Source: Phycomyces nitens
Taxonomy: Eukaryota; Mucoromycota; Mucoromycetes; Mucorales; Phycomycetaceae
DNA length: 64,000 nucleotides
NCBI GenBank assembly: GCA_022702545.1
Contig: JAHRBC010000005.1
Span: 3,038,001 to 3,102,000, forward strand
Direction of reading: 5' to 3'
Part shown: positions 47,151 to 59,048 of the stretch, in pieces
How positions within the stretch are numbered: position 1 is the stretch's first letter
Layout: the number at the start of each line of letters is the position of its first letter
Notes under the pieces: model-generated
Seen by the model: only the letters and a program-made list of their open reading frames with translations
Database searches by the model: none
Told to the model about the DNA's origin: nothing
Position numbers and translations under genes: made by a program

Positions 47151-49340
47151 AAAAGGCTCTACTTTATTATTCTATCCAATAGAACATATTGAATAATATA
47201 ATCGCCATCAAAAATAAAAAAGTTTATTATGTTTAACTTCAGTCTACTAATGGTAAGATAATATAGTAGTTTGCTATGAATGAAATCACTCAATTTTTGT
47301 AGTGAAAGAAGACTCAGACTCCGGGGAAGAAGAAGAAAGGGGAGGAGAGAGGGTTTCAGAAACTTGGCCGAAAAGGCTACCACACACGTGTCACGAATGA
47401 CGTGTGATGTGTGTATACGGTTGTGTATAGTGACGAACGATGGCAAATAATAAAACGATAATAAAGATAAAGAAAATGACTAACAAAACTCAACAGTATA
47501 TTCCCAAAATGTAACCGGGCAAAATATCACTGCTCTTCAGAGATCGAAAAGTACAAATAAAATAAAAATAGAACCGGTATTAAACCCAATGAAAGATATG
47601 TTTTATTGATTGAAAACTGAATATCTTTTATAGACATTCAGAATCGAAAAAAAAATAACCAAAAATAATAAAATAACTGGATGGAATTGTGCCATCGCAG
47701 TCAATGTAAAACAAAGAATAAGAAAATAAGTGAATAAAATGATGCAATTCTAGACAAGTGTGATAAAGTATAGTATAAAAATATTGTAAAAATAATAAAG
47801 GTAAAAATGGAAGAAGTACATTGTACAAAGACAATTGTTTAAAGAGGTGTTAAATGGTGCAATCCTGCAAGGTGTCAAGGATTCACAAAAGAAATAGAAA
47901 AGGAAATAATATAAAAAAGGAAATAAATAAATGTGATAAAATAAAAACGGGAAAAGACTAGGAAGAAAGAAAAATATAGAAACTCGGGGATCGCCCTGCC
48001 AACGTCACCTCACCGGAAACCCACCCAACTCGCTTGGCTCGGACTTCTTACTCGGGCTAGCCCGGCCTCCAACACCTCCTACGTCTATGCCCGGGCCCTT
48101 GGTCCGGCTTCATGGTTGAAACCGAACCTGTCCACAATACACGTGTCACACGAATGACACGTGTTGAGTTTGTTGTGAGTGAAAACGAGTCAGAAAAATA
48201 TAGTAAATTGAATACCTCACATTGACAATAACGAGGGTGCGATAAAGAATGAATATAACGGGGGTAGAACCGCAATTCAAAGACAGCAAGAGGACAAAAG
48301 AAGAGAAAATGAAGAAATAGACAGAGATATATGAACTTCGCTCGGGACAGTTAGATATATTCTTGACAGCAATGGAAACAGGGAGGAAGAGATATAATAG
48401 GAGAGGGGAACTAGATAATTTCACTCAGGACAATTATTAAAGTTGACAGCAAGGTACTGGGAAGATACAGATTTGGACGGAAAAGGGAATTGGATGAAAA
48501 GAAAAATCAATCTTGGCACGAAGTATGTTTAGGAATTTCTATACAAGACAATTCACTAATTCAGGGACGGAAAATAAGAGAGAGATAACTGATAATGTTT
48601 ATTGATTGAAATTTTGGTCTCTTATATAGACTTCGTAAAATGTTACTTAGTGATAAATGGTGAATTGATTAATAATAAAATATAGGAATTGGGTGTGTGA
48701 ATGAAAAATAGAACAGTATATGAGATAATGGATAAGGATAATAATGACTTTGGGGGGAGAGGTATGAGATGATAAGACAAAATAAGATATGATAGTATGA
48801 GAAAATGGGATATACAGTGAAGGTGATAATATAAAAATGGAGGACAAATATGATAAGACAAAATGAGATATGAAAATGTGTGAAGACAATGTAAATATGA
48901 AGTATGAAGATATGGATAACAGTAATATGATAAAGTGAGCAGTGTGAGAGAAGGGACAGAGATATGAAGGGGTATGAATAAAATGAAGTGCTAATGTGTG
49001 AGAGGGTGTAAAGAGGTAGATAACATGAAGAGAAAGATAAGTGCGCACAGACAGCAACGTGGGGAGAAAGGAAGGGAAGATAGATGACAAAAATAGTGTA
49101 CAATAGATAAATATGGAAATGGATAGGAGGGGTTTGAAATGAGAGCGAGGGTGACAAATATGGAAAATCAAAGAAGTGCGGAGAAAAGGGAGATACGAGA
49201 AATAAGGTGACTTGCAAATGGAGAAAGGTGACGTTGCCAAGTTGATCAGGATGCTACGTCACGCTTTCTAGCAGGGAAGACCTTGGAAAAGTCACGTGAA
49301 ATGGAGAGAAGTGGGCGAAGCTGAAAACCCTACAACACCC
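47151..49340. other. Purine-biased region with a GC-rich island, no genes recognised
   Basis: The plus strand is strongly purine-rich, especially 48280-49230 (GAGA/GGAA tracts), which creates long but compositionally biased open frames on the minus strand. A GC-rich island at about 47985-48135 stands out (GGGCTAGCCCGGCC). The word GTGTCACGAA or a close variant occurs at 47388, 48143 and 49341. The identity of the region is unknown. Confidence 0.4.
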
Positions 49341-49355
49341 GTGTCACGAAAGAGT

Positions 49356-49428
49356 GCTTCCTTAGCGCAGTTGGCAGCGCGTTAGTCTCATAATCTGAAG
49401 GTCGCCAGTTCGATCCTGGCAGGGAGCA
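49356..49428 (+). tRNA. tRNA-Met (CAT), elongator
   Basis: A 73-nt cloverleaf without intron. The acceptor arm GCTTCCT pairs with AGGGAGC (one G-T), with A as discriminator. The D arm is GCGC/GCGC around AGTTGGCA, the anticodon loop CTCATAA gives CAT with stem TTAGT/TCTGA (one G-T pair), and the T arm is GCCAG-TTCGATC-CTGGC. The A box (TAGCGCAGTTGG) and B box (GTTCGATCC) are intact. It closely resembles eukaryotic elongator tRNA-Met. It is the only host gene I can support and seems functional. Confidence 0.96.
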
Positions 49429-49430
49429 GT

Positions 49431-49436
49431 TCTTTT
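49431..49436 (+). terminator. RNA polymerase III terminator of tRNA-Met
   Basis: A run of five T (49432-49436) begins four bases after the tRNA 3' end, as expected for Pol III termination. Confidence 0.85.
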
Positions 49437-49464
49437 TGAAAATACTGGATTTCCAGACCCTGTC

Positions 49465-49647
49465 ATGTTGTCGGACATTATTTTTGTCGTGCCTGAATTA
49501 ATGTCAGCCAATCAGGATGACAATTACGCAGAGTTCTCTTTTGAGAACGACGACCAAATTGATTCCCTTTTGCTCTCTGAAGACCTAGAAGACATTAGTT
49601 ATAACAAAAGTAGATTAGAAACCGAAACAGACATTTATGATGGCTGA
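49465..49647 (+). CDS. Short acidic hypothetical ORF
   Basis: Sixty codons, MLSDIIFVVPELMSANQDDN and then an acidic stretch with LLLSEDLEDIS, ending TGA. The composition resembles the acidic exon 3 of the Tnp2-like transposases, but no alignment is convincing. It may be a leftover exon or chance; no function is assigned. Confidence 0.25.
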   Translation: MLSDIIFVVPELMSANQDDNYAEFSFENDDQIDSLLLSEDLEDISYNKSRLETETDIYDG

Positions 49648-50548
49648 GTGGGTTTAGAAAAGATATAAAAGAGGACAATATTTCATTGAATAAAAAGTAT
49701 CTATCTTCTATCCTCTTTTTACTCTTTTATCCTCATTTACGATTCCCAGTGGGTTTGACCAATATTGGCTGTGTTATAGCATTGGAAGAACAACCCAGAT
49801 CCAAAACGACATTTTGATGAATCCGTAAAATCTGAAGATGATTAACCTGTCAGAGTTGACATAGCAAATAATAACCCAGATAATCAGGTACCCAATCGGT
49901 AATGCTTTTAACATATGTCCTCAATGTTATACCGATTGGTTCCCCTTTTTGTAAAACCAACATATTCTCATCGCCTCTCATAAAGAGATAACCAATGTGT
50001 CTTGAGTAAAAAGTAATTAGTTTAGATAGTTTCACTTATAAAATCTGTATAAATACTACAACAATTTGTATCAATAAAAAGCATTCAATTCTCTATATTC
50101 CTATTTATCCTAAACGTCCTAGTTGGTGGTGATCTATTGCAAAACTTATCTAAGTCAAGCATTAGCAAGATACACCCAGTCGAGACTTGACATTATAGTA
50201 AAAAGAAGACCATTCCAGATCAGGAACAACACACTGTCGTTCCTGATCTGGGATGGTCTTCCTTTTACTATAACAAAGCCAAAAGGTCAATCCCACTGGG
50301 GAAACAGGAGTATATGTAAAATCAAAGAGAGGATAAAAGATGCTTTTTATTATTATGACTTTGGTTATCTTATATAGTTTTCTAACTAATACTGCACATT
50401 ATCCGCAGTAGCTATTATATGATATTTTAATAAAAAAAGAGACATTGTACTGCGGTTAATGCTCAGGAAGATGTTACTGCGTGTAAAGAAGTACTGCGGT
50501 TAATCATCTTCAGATTTTACAGATTCATCAAAATAATGTCAGACATCA
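49648..50548. repeat. LTR-like sequences in opposite orientations, next to gypsy pol
   Basis: Minus strand from 50548: TGATGTCTGACATT, then TATATAAG at about 50380, AATAAAAAGCATC at about 50355, ending near GGCTTTGTTATAG at about 50268-50280. This looks like an LTR (U3, TATA, polyA signal, U5) just after a polypurine tract AGGAGGGGG (50557-50549) downstream of pol. Plus strand: related parts at 49817 (TGATGAATCCGTAAAATCTG), TATAAATAC at about 50050 and AATAAAAAGCATTC at about 50073, and another R-U5-like piece at 49662-49780. So at least two LTR fragments face each other. Exact borders are uncertain. Confidence 0.5.
50193..50273. repeat. 35-bp-arm hairpin
   Basis: Arms 50193-50227 and 50239-50273 are complementary with two mismatches around an 11-nt loop (AACACACTGTC). 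Each arm contains the retrotransposon leader-like GACCAT followed by CCAGATCAGGAAC, so the palindrome probably arose where two LTR-leader sequences meet head to head. Confidence 0.85.
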
Positions 50549-50574
50549 CCCCCTCCTGAAACTGTTGATAGTCC

Positions 50575-51224
50575 TCAATCAACCACAATGGAGTCTACAA
50601 GGGAAAACGGCAAGGCAGAAGAGGAATCCAAGGCAAGGTCATGGCGCATCTGGGCATGGGCAGGGGTTGGATGATACCAGGTATTGTGAAAGTCATCAAA
50701 TTTGGCAATCTTGAGGCAATTAGCATGGACCCAGGAGGTATAAGGTACACCCTCCATAGTGGTGAGCTTGTAGATATTCTTGTCAAAGTTCTTATCAACA
50801 ACAATATATGGTCCCATCCAGTTGTACTCTAGACCAAACTTGTTCTCATGTCGCAGCAACAAGTGTTCACCAATTGCAAACTGGTGTGGTTTCATAATGG
50901 AGTCCCATTGTTCCTTGTCTTGTTGACTATTGGTGGCTACTCGAGCATCAGCATCTATGCGAGCTTGTTGGAGATTACGAAGAAATGGAATGGCACCATC
51001 AGAAACAAGAGCAGGATCATTGGGAATCGATGTATTCATGAATAGGCGCAAGGGATCACCAGAAATATGGGGTTTGTGACCATATGTCAAGAAAAACGGG
51101 CTAAACCCAGTCGTGTGGTGCTTTCTGATTTGGCAAGCCCAAAGTGAAGTCTCCAGATATTTGTCCCAACGATGTATAACACCATGAACATATTTGCATA
51201 ACATTTGTTTGAGGATACCATTTA
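50575..51224 (-). pseudogene. Ty3/gypsy integrase C-terminal part, separated by E5
   Basis: The minus-strand frame from the E5 edge reads NGILKQMLCKYVHG, then HTTGFSPFFLTYGHKP, a conserved integrase landmark, then QFAIGEHLLLRHENKFGLEYNWMGPYIV, the small C-terminal integrase fold, to a stop at 50575. The first codons of the longer frame (51264-51225) belong to the E5 end. It continues the frame of 57784-58944 when E5 and one TTA copy are removed. A polypurine tract and LTR follow. It is part of a fungal LTR retrotransposon. Confidence 0.85.
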
Positions 51225-51802
51225 CACTGCAAAAAATACCCGATTTCAACTCTGAATACATCAATTGAAACGAGGGGAGTATAGGTCTTGGATTAGCCCT
51301 TTTCTTGATTGCTCACTTTAGACGGTGTTAAGAATATTTGGTAGTTCTATTGGATGGACATTAGAATATGTCTTTATTTTTGTTGATTATTCAACTACGA
51401 TATTTTCTCTGTCTTTTGAAGGTCGCGAAATTAATATTCTTGGGGATGTTGAAAATAAATTATCAAATATGGGCAAGAGTGCGCAGCTGAGACTACTTGA
51501 AATATATATTTAGTTAAAGTATATTTTAATGACGATGTACTTTGGTTAATGAAGAGTTGGAGAAATAGACATGATATCATATTATTAAAAGATGTATATA
51601 CAAATCAACTACTTGGTATATAGTCATATATTTAAAATGAAATAATGTCAATTTCCAAATACAATCATTAAGTGAATTTGTTAATATTTATAATAACGGC
51701 ATGTACGTAATGTAAATGGTTCCTGAACTATAAAACAAGCAAAATAAACTATGTTCCTGAACCACTTTTCTTTATATCAATCCTATAACCTCTTTAAACA
51801 AT

Positions 51803-54800
51803 ATGTACAACACTTTCAATAACGAAGTTCAATGCCAGTGCTCAGTCTGCTCTCTCGATGTCCAAGGATTTGTAGCAGTATCTGCCCAAACAGCACGAAG
51901 ACATGCTGATAACGATCTTGTCAGACATTTTATGCAGACAGCTTCTTGTAAGTAATATATATATAATTTGTTCGCATTTCAAAGTGTAATTAAACATTTT
52001 AAAAAATATAGCATTGTCAGCTGAAGCAATTCAGATGGAGAATGACAATAACATGGAGATTGATGCCGAGGTCCATGATGTTGATGCTCATGTTGAATGT
52101 AAGTATAAAATTTTATTCAAATTGCATAATAAATTGCAGCCACTTGAATATTTACTTTTTTGCTCCAAAAAAAAACAATGGAAAACTTACCTGTGTCTGT
52201 TACCAATTTTTGTTTATAGCTGAAAATGAAGATGAGGATATCATTGAGCTTGATACAATGGAAGGCTCTGAATATGAAGCTGAAGAATTTGAAGGTTAGT
52301 AAAAGTACAAGAAAAACATAGATATCATATATTAATATACAAAACCCAAATAGAACAATTCTCATCCTCCAACATGCCAGCGGATAACACCCATGCTTTC
52401 ATTGCTGCCTTTGCCACCTTTTTCATATCAAAATATGTTGTAAACTCTGGAGGAGCAATTTTGATCAAGTTCCTCAATGAGGTTTTGGCGCACTTTGGCG
52501 AATCATTCCGTCTGCCATTGAGTTTGAGTGGTCTTTCCTCCATGACAGGATTCAACCAAGTCTGCAAAGGTGTCCAGCGCTACGTGGTGTGTGGCGAGTG
52601 CCACAAGACATACATGGAGTTTGACGGTGTTCCCCAGTGCTGCAACTTCAGAAGACTTTCTGGCGGTATATGTGGCGCCGATCTCTTCAAGCCTTCAAGA
52701 AACGTAGCACTGCCAAAGAAGGTGTATATGTACAACTCCTTGATTTCTGCCTTGTCCGTTCTCTTCTGTCGCCCTGGATTCGAAAGCAGTATCAATCACT
52801 GGAGACATAGACAGCAAGTTGCAGGCATGATGTTTGATGTCTATGATGGTGCCAAGTGGAGCAATCTGGAAGACAGCAATGGTCAGCAATTCGTGGCTCA
52901 TGAACGATCAATCATGTTGACTCTAAACATCGATTGGTTTCAACCTTTTGATGGGGTTACTTACTCTTGTGGGGCAATCTACATGTCCATAAACAACTTG
53001 CCACGAGACGAACGATACAAGAAGGAGAACACCATTCTTGTTGGCCTCATGCCTGGCCCAAAAGAAGCCAAGACCAGTGAGATCAATCACTACCTCCGTC
53101 CTCTTGTTGCCGAGCTCCAATCCTTGTATGTGGGTGTGGTGATCCCTACTGTGCGCTGTCCTTCTGGTGCTCTTGTCCGTGCTGCTCTTTTCCTTGTTGC
53201 CTGCGACATTCCTGCTGCTCGCAAGACATGCGGATTCACGTCCCACATGAGCACCAATGCCTGCCACAAGTGCAATTGCCAGTTCTCCCATCTCCCAGGG
53301 AATGGCGGTGTTGATTATTCTGGTTTTGTCTTTTCCGAGTGGGTGCCTCGAACCGAAGCAGATAATCGTCGTGATGCCCTGGCCTGGAAGCGTGCATCGA
53401 GTGAGGCAGACCAAAAGAGGATGGAAAAGGAGAATGGAGTCCGCTGGTCGGAACTCCACAATCTTGAGTACTTTAATGTAGTCGAGTGCACCATCATTGA
53501 CCCGATGCATAACCTCTTCTTGGGAACCTCGAAGCGAGTGATGGAGAAGTGGAGATCAGCTGGTCTGATCACCAACAGAGACTTGGCCGATATGCAACAA
53601 GAGGCTGACAATATGGTCCTTCCCCCAGATATGAGCACCCTCAAGAAGAAGATTGGCAAGGACTTCCCGTTCATGAAGGCCGACGAATGGAAGTCCTGGT
53701 GCCTGGTATACTCGCCTGTCCTCTTGAAAGACCGGTTGCCAAGGGACAATCTTGACAATTGGATGTGCTTCGTCAACGCCTGCCGATACTTGTCCAAGCC
53801 CAGCATATCAGAAGACGAGTTAGCCGAAGCCCATTTCTGTTTGGAGTTGTTTGGACAAGGATGTCAGAACTTGTATGGTGCAGATTTTATCTCACCTAAC
53901 ATGCATCTACATCTGCATCTTCATGAGACGATCGTCAACTTTGGGCCAGTATACGGCTATTGGCTTTTCAGCTTCGAGAGGTACAATGGTGTACTGAAGA
54001 ACTACACGACGAACAAGAGAGACGGCTTTGAGGCCACGTTCATGCGAAAATATCTTGAGGACTCTTGCAAGGTTGATATTGCTTGTAGAATGATGGCCGT
54101 AATTGGAAATGCATCGTATATTGCATTGCTTTCTGAACTCATCGAGTTTACTCCTCCTCCTGCTCCAATTGTCCATGCGTCCACTGCAACCACCACTGTC
54201 ACCACCGCCCCATATTTCCAAGTTGCTTCTCCTAGGTTTGACCTAAAAGTCTTTCTTGATTCCGCGCAGTTCAGTACTGTCAACATCAAAGGCAATGAAC
54301 CTCTTCCTTCGTCGGCCTTCCCACTTTCCCTAGGGCAATATGAACGAATGGTAGAAGAAGAGTATGAGCATCTTCTTGAGTTCTACAGAGACTCCTATGA
54401 CGATGATTCTCTTCGCAGTTACCAGCAAGCTTCGTTCGGCAATGTCTTTGTCAACAATATGATCCAGAAGTTCCCATTGATCAACTTGCTTGGCCAGATA
54501 TACAAAGGGAGCAATGGTGCAGTTCGCCGCGGGTCATATATACAGGCAATCTTCCAAGAGAACAATGACCGTGGTATAAGTGCCTTTACTGGTCAGATTC
54601 AGTATTTGTTTGTCAACTCGCTTGTGAATCCCCAGACTCTTCAACCTGACAATCATACCTTTGCTTATGTCAAATGGTATAGGTCATCTGGTCTGAACAC
54701 AAGAAGTGATGAAGGGATAGAGTTGAATGAGTTTGCCTTTGCCCGAGGGGATTATCAAAATATCTTGCCAGTGCACCGAATCTTGCTGTCGGTTGCCATT

Positions 54801-54872
54801 GGTGAGCATACAACTGAGACAGGAAATGTTAAGATGATTGTTGCTCCTGTTCTTAGAAAAATATATGCTTAA
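51803..54872 (+). CDS. E5 Tnp2-like transposase, 4 exons, 941 aa
   Basis: Exons 51803-51947, 52012-52098, 52220-52294 and 52354-54872 join to one open frame. The N-terminus MYNTFNNEVQCQCSVCSLD has the Cys motif, then GFVAVSAQTARRHAD; exons 2 and 3 are acidic. The core has LNIDWFQPFDG, INNLPRDER, LVGLMPGPKE, ACDIPAARKTCGF, HMSTNACHKC, DPMHNLFLGTSKRV and YGYWLFSFERYN. It is closest by eye to E1 (shared CGNCH/CGECH cysteines and TYSCGAIY). A Tnp2/CACTA transposase acting on CACTG ends; no stop or frameshift seen. Confidence 0.9.
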
Positions 54873-54957
54873 AAATAAATATCTTTACCTATCCTTATCT
54901 CACAAAAGTATCTGCAGCAAAAGATAGCCAAAAAATATAAAACATAAAATAGATAGT

Positions 54958-56195
54958 TTATTCATTATTTATTGTCCACGCGGCCAATGGGACTGCTAAA
55001 TCCTTTGGTACATCCTTTTGACGAACTACTCGGACGCGTTTCAAAATGGAGCTTCCCTTTTTCTTTAGTGACTGGGAAGCAAAATCATCAACAAGATCTA
55101 TAAAAGTCTGGAGCTATTGAATATAATAAGGTGTATTAATAAAAGATATAGAATTTTAATATGAAAAACTATGCTAAAATAATTACCTCGTCACTTCTCC
55201 AGCTAGGGCGAAAGGCCTTTACCTTATCTTCTCCATCAGTCTCATCTTCAGACATGGTTTCCTTTTGGAGGGCATGGTCGCAATTTTCTGCCCATCTCTC
55301 TGTCAATCTGGTCTCTGTACTTGTTGTATGCCTTGATTCGGCGACGAAGAATCTGTATATTAAGTGTGTAAGAAAATAACAGTTTTATATTGATTAAAAT
55401 ATAAACTTACCGTAACAGTTCGCTGTCGTCTTCTGCATGCAAGTCTTTTTCTGTCTGCAGCCTCTGGGGTTCGCTGGCGCTGGCGCACCTGGTTGACAAA
55501 ATGGTTTTTTACCATTATGGCAAGATCATTCAAAGGGATCGCCTTTCCTGCCTCTTGTCTTCCCAAGTAGGTGATCAGCCTTATGGCCAGTGCATTGTTA
55601 TAGCTACTGTTGTAGTAGCTAGTCAAGGACCACCCTTGCTTGGCATCATTCTCCATTATCTTGACAGGGTTGTCACTGGTGAAGTTTGGGTGCTTGATAT
55701 AGCCATTGATTAATTTCTATAAATTGGTTTTAGATACTCTTCTTATTGATTTTATGTCTAGTCAAGACTTACTGAGATCTTTGGATATCTCTTTCCAACA
55801 ACATAGGGTTCCTCACCCCGAGGTACCAAACTGGCCACTGCAATCGTTCTTGCAGGAGTATTTCCACCAGACAAAATATCCTTGATGCTGATTTGGCCAG
55901 TGACAAGTCTATCAATGACCTTCTCAAGCTGCGAAATTGACGTCTTGCAATCACCCACTTCACTTGCAATTGTCTTGTTTTGATTTTCAAGAGAATCCAT
56001 CTTGATATTTGCCGAGTTTAGCAAGCTACGGATTTCATTATCATCCTGGTAATTGGATGTCTCTTCTGCTGTTACAGTGGCCGAAGTAGATGCAGTGGTA
56101 AGTTCACTGTTCTGGACATTAGCCATAGCACTACGCATAATAGATGCATAGATAGGACTACTGGTAGAGATTTTGGAGATGTCAAAGTTGTTCAT
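54958..56195 (-). pseudogene. E5 accessory protein gene, 4 exons, frameshift in exon 3
   Basis: Minus-strand exons are 56195-55773, 55716-55411 (306 nt, the family-typical length), 55352-55187 and 55113-54958. Exon 1 has a coiled-coil-like stretch (IRSLLNSANIKMDSLENQNK) and ends RYPKIS. Exon 3 is 166 nt where E1 has 165; the extra base lies in the AAAA run at about 55283-55286 and leads to a stop soon after GRKLRPC. In the other frame the family pattern continues to FRPSWRSDE, and exon 4 ends VPLAAWTINNE. Apart from the single base it is the best match to the E1 accessory gene. Confidence 0.8.
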
Positions 56196-56399
56196 TTTCT
56201 ATATGAATAAATGTTTAAATGACAATTATTAATATTTTATCTTTATGATATTATAATGTTTCTTACAAGTAAAGAAGTATAATGAACTGTTACTGATGTT
56301 TATTCTACAATATATAATCATATTTTACAATGACTTGCTTAAAACTAATTAGTGTCTTTTATTGATTAAATAAAGCGTCTAACTGTAAAATGAAAATGA

Positions 56400-57200
56400 C
56401 GATTATATTATGTTTTTGGGATTATTGATTTTAGAGACCGCACTTTTTTTAGGGGTAAACCACCTTGGAACTCAAATTATTTTTTGTTCTTTCTCTTTTG
56501 CCTCTTGCTCTTATACACATACTGGTAATTATTTTATTCTTATTATTTTATGTAATTACTTAATAATTTTGCCATTATCTTTACAGATCATCAACAAGCT
56601 TCTTCTCTTTGGTCATTTTACATGGTTTAATAACATAAAATAATATTTGCTCAAAGCTTCTCTTTACTAATGACTTGATGCCTCCAGTCATCACGGCTTT
56701 GCATGTCACTCAATCTTGTAATCAAACATCATGGTAAGCTATTATATTATTACAAATTATATATATCTCTTTACTTATACATATATAACTATGTTCTATT
56801 CTCTATTAGATATATTAAGAATCTCATCCGCATGCCTGAACAAACAATCACACAGATAAGAAAACCGCTGATAATATAGTATATATGAATATCTAGAATA
56901 CTAATAACTTTACAATTCTTAGACAATCTCAACTGACAGCTAATATGCTGAGATATTCTCATGAATCTATCAAGTAGTCCATCTACTCACGATATCAACA
57001 TTGTAAGTACAACAGCAAATAATTTGATCCACTACGATTATTTAATTAATCTTTGCTCCTATTACTATTAAATAGCACCATTCTTCTCCAAGACAGTACC
57101 CAATATCTATCAGGTAGGAACTTGTTGGTCTTGCTAGATGCAAAATATCAAACAATACTCTAGAAATAGCATATATATTATTATTATATGATTAGAGCAT
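56400..57200 (+). ncRNA. E5 divergent micro-exon series
   Basis: Plus-strand exon-like blocks diverge from the accessory gene: a block starting after TTATCTTTACAG at 56585 and ending before GTAAGC at 56733; one after TTCTCTATTAG near 56810; one ending before GTAAGT at 57003; one from CACCATTCTTCTCC (after TTAAATAG at about 57076) ending before GTAGGA at about 57114. Order and placement match the E3 unit, but sequence similarity is low. No long frame spans them. Confidence 0.45.
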
Positions 57201-57303
57201 TCATCTAGAAATATATATATTAAATAAATAAAAAATAAATAAAAAACAATTTATTTTTTAAAAATCAACAAATGAGGCTTGTATGTAAACGTATGATACG
57301 GTG

Positions 57304-57444
57304 CTTTTCAGTCTAAAAGACATTATTTCCCTTTGCTTTTCAGTCTAAAAGACATTATTTCCCTTTGCTTTTCAGTCTAAAGACATTATTTCCCTTTGAT
57401 TTTCAGTCTAAAGACACTATTTCCCTTTGCTTTTCAGCCTAAAG
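57304..57444. repeat. 31-32-bp minisatellite, about 4.4 copies, in E5
   Basis: Units CTTTTCAGTCTAAAAGACAT followed by TATTTCCCTTTG repeat at 57304, 57336, 57368 and 57399, with a partial fifth. The later units have lost one A. It lies about 340 bp inside the E5 right end, where transposase-binding repeats are often found. Confidence 0.93.
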
Positions 57445-57783
57445 AGATGAGTTACTGAGGTTAAAAGTAAAGGATATGAATAGATTGTAAATCGCGATAT
57501 TGCGATTAGCTTTATATGGCACAAAATACAATAAATAATAGGCTTACTCGACACGAAATATAAAATAAACTAGACCTCTTTAATAACAGAAAAGTTGGGG
57601 GGTATCAAAGGTTTTTCAAGTGGAACTAAAGACCTATTTCTCTGATAGACCAGGCGTCATTCCCTATAGTATCATTCATATTTGTATGGTGGAGAAATAT
57701 AGATTGAAATAACAATAAATCGATGATGGTACTTTAATACTACAGATATTTCTCCACCATAAAATCGTATACTTTTTCCAGTG

Positions 57784-58944
57784 TTAATAGTTTACATTTT
57801 CCATTGGTCTGGGGGTGAAAAGCAGAAGTCAACTTGTGGTGCAGCTTGATTTTTTGAATATAGAATTTTAGGACATGCAACATAAAGTTAGCACCACAAT
57901 CAGTGAGGATTTTGTCAGGGCAGCCAAAACGCATAACAATTTCTTCATACAGGAAGTTGGCGATGGCTTCACCAGTGGCAGCAGGGACAGCATGGGCAAT
58001 GGGCCAGTTAGTGGCATAATCAACTGCAACAAGGATCCAACAGTTTCCATTTATGGTAGTGGGTAGTTCGCCAATGAAATCGAGATGCCAGCGTGAGAAT
58101 GGGGGAGGGATATCCAGTGGTTTCATCAGTGCATGGTGGATGTTACGTTCTGCGTTGGAAGCCAATTGGCATTGAGGGCACTTTGCTAACCATTCCTTGA
58201 TCTGACTTCGCATGCCTGGCCACCACCAACACTTCTTCATAAGATCGTATACTGTGGTTTCACCAGCATGTCCAAAACCATTGTGGAAGTTGTTTACCAG
58301 ATCAGCACGCTTTGTGAACAATGCAAATTGAATCTCTTGGACAGTGTCACCAATCTTAACCAGTCTGAACACCTTCTGTTCCCGAACTACAAACTTATTG
58401 CATTGGCAATTGAGTAACTCTTTGATATCTTCTGGCCATTCATTTTCGGTATGAGCATAGAATTTTGGCCAATCGGAAGTCTGTGTGTCTGGCATAGTAT
58501 ACAAGTATTCCGGTTCCATGGAATAAATTGCAGAGGCATCAAATTCAGGACCGTCCATTTGGGAGAGTACATCAGGAACACAATTGTCCTTGCCTGGCTT
58601 ATATCGAATGATTGGGTCGTATAGTTCAAATTCTGCAATCCATCTTACTAGGCGAGGAGTTGGCTTCACTTGGCTGCAGAAGTACTTTAGTGGCAGGTGG
58701 TCTGTGTATACTGTGAACAGCTTTCCTTCAATCATGCACCGCCATGTGCGCAAGGTGTGCAAAATACCCAGTAGCTTGCGTTCTTGGGCCGGATACGATC
58801 TTTCAGCAGTGGACAACTTTTTTGATTCAAATGCCAATAGTTTCCAGATTCCTTCCTCATCTTCTTGCATTAAAACAGCACCAACACCAAAATCCAAGGT
58901 GTCTGTTTTGATACGGAATGGTTTATCCATATCAGGGGCTAGGA
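57784..58944 (-). pseudogene. Ty3/gypsy pol: RNase H and integrase N-terminal part
   Basis: The minus-strand frame starts at the E7 edge with VLAPDMDKPF, then RNase H landmarks (TDTLDFGVGAVLMQ, ESKKLSTAERSYPAQERKLL, VYTDHLPLKYF, GKDNCVPDVLSQ), the integrase zinc domain (GFGHAGETTVYDLMKKCWWW, then CPQC) and the DDE core with WHLDFIGELP, LTDCGANF and HPQTNGK. The glutamate expected after HPQTNGK-x is a lysine codon (57791-57793), so the DDE triad is broken. The reverse-transcriptase part is missing at the E7 junction; the rest of integrase is at 50575-51224 beyond E5. Confidence 0.92.
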
Positions 58945-59048
58945 CACTGCAAAAACTGTGGGGTAAAACCATGTATATAACCAGAAATAAATAGGGGAAA
59001 AGTTTAGGTTTTCAGGGGAGAACAGAATACTACGAGTATGGGAGTAAG

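Larger units (their letters stand above)
51225..57783. mobile_element. E5, 6.6-kb CACTG-type Tnp2 transposon inside gypsy integrase
   Basis: The left end is CACTGCAAAAAATACCCGAT, the right end reversed CACTGGAAAAAGTATACGAT (three or four differences in 20 bases), and the target duplication is TTA (51222-51224 and 57784-57786). Transposase plus, accessory minus, convergent at 54.9 kb. The accessory side holds a micro-exon-like series and a minisatellite. Confidence 0.93.

Noticed and set aside
48647..49240. 197-aa minus-strand ORF rich in Ser, Phe, Leu and Ile
   Set aside because: It follows from the purine bias of the plus strand, overlaps a second similar frame, and shows no domain pattern.
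57304..57444. CRISPR-like array
   Set aside because: Units are contiguous without spacers, in a eukaryotic transposon; it is a minisatellite.
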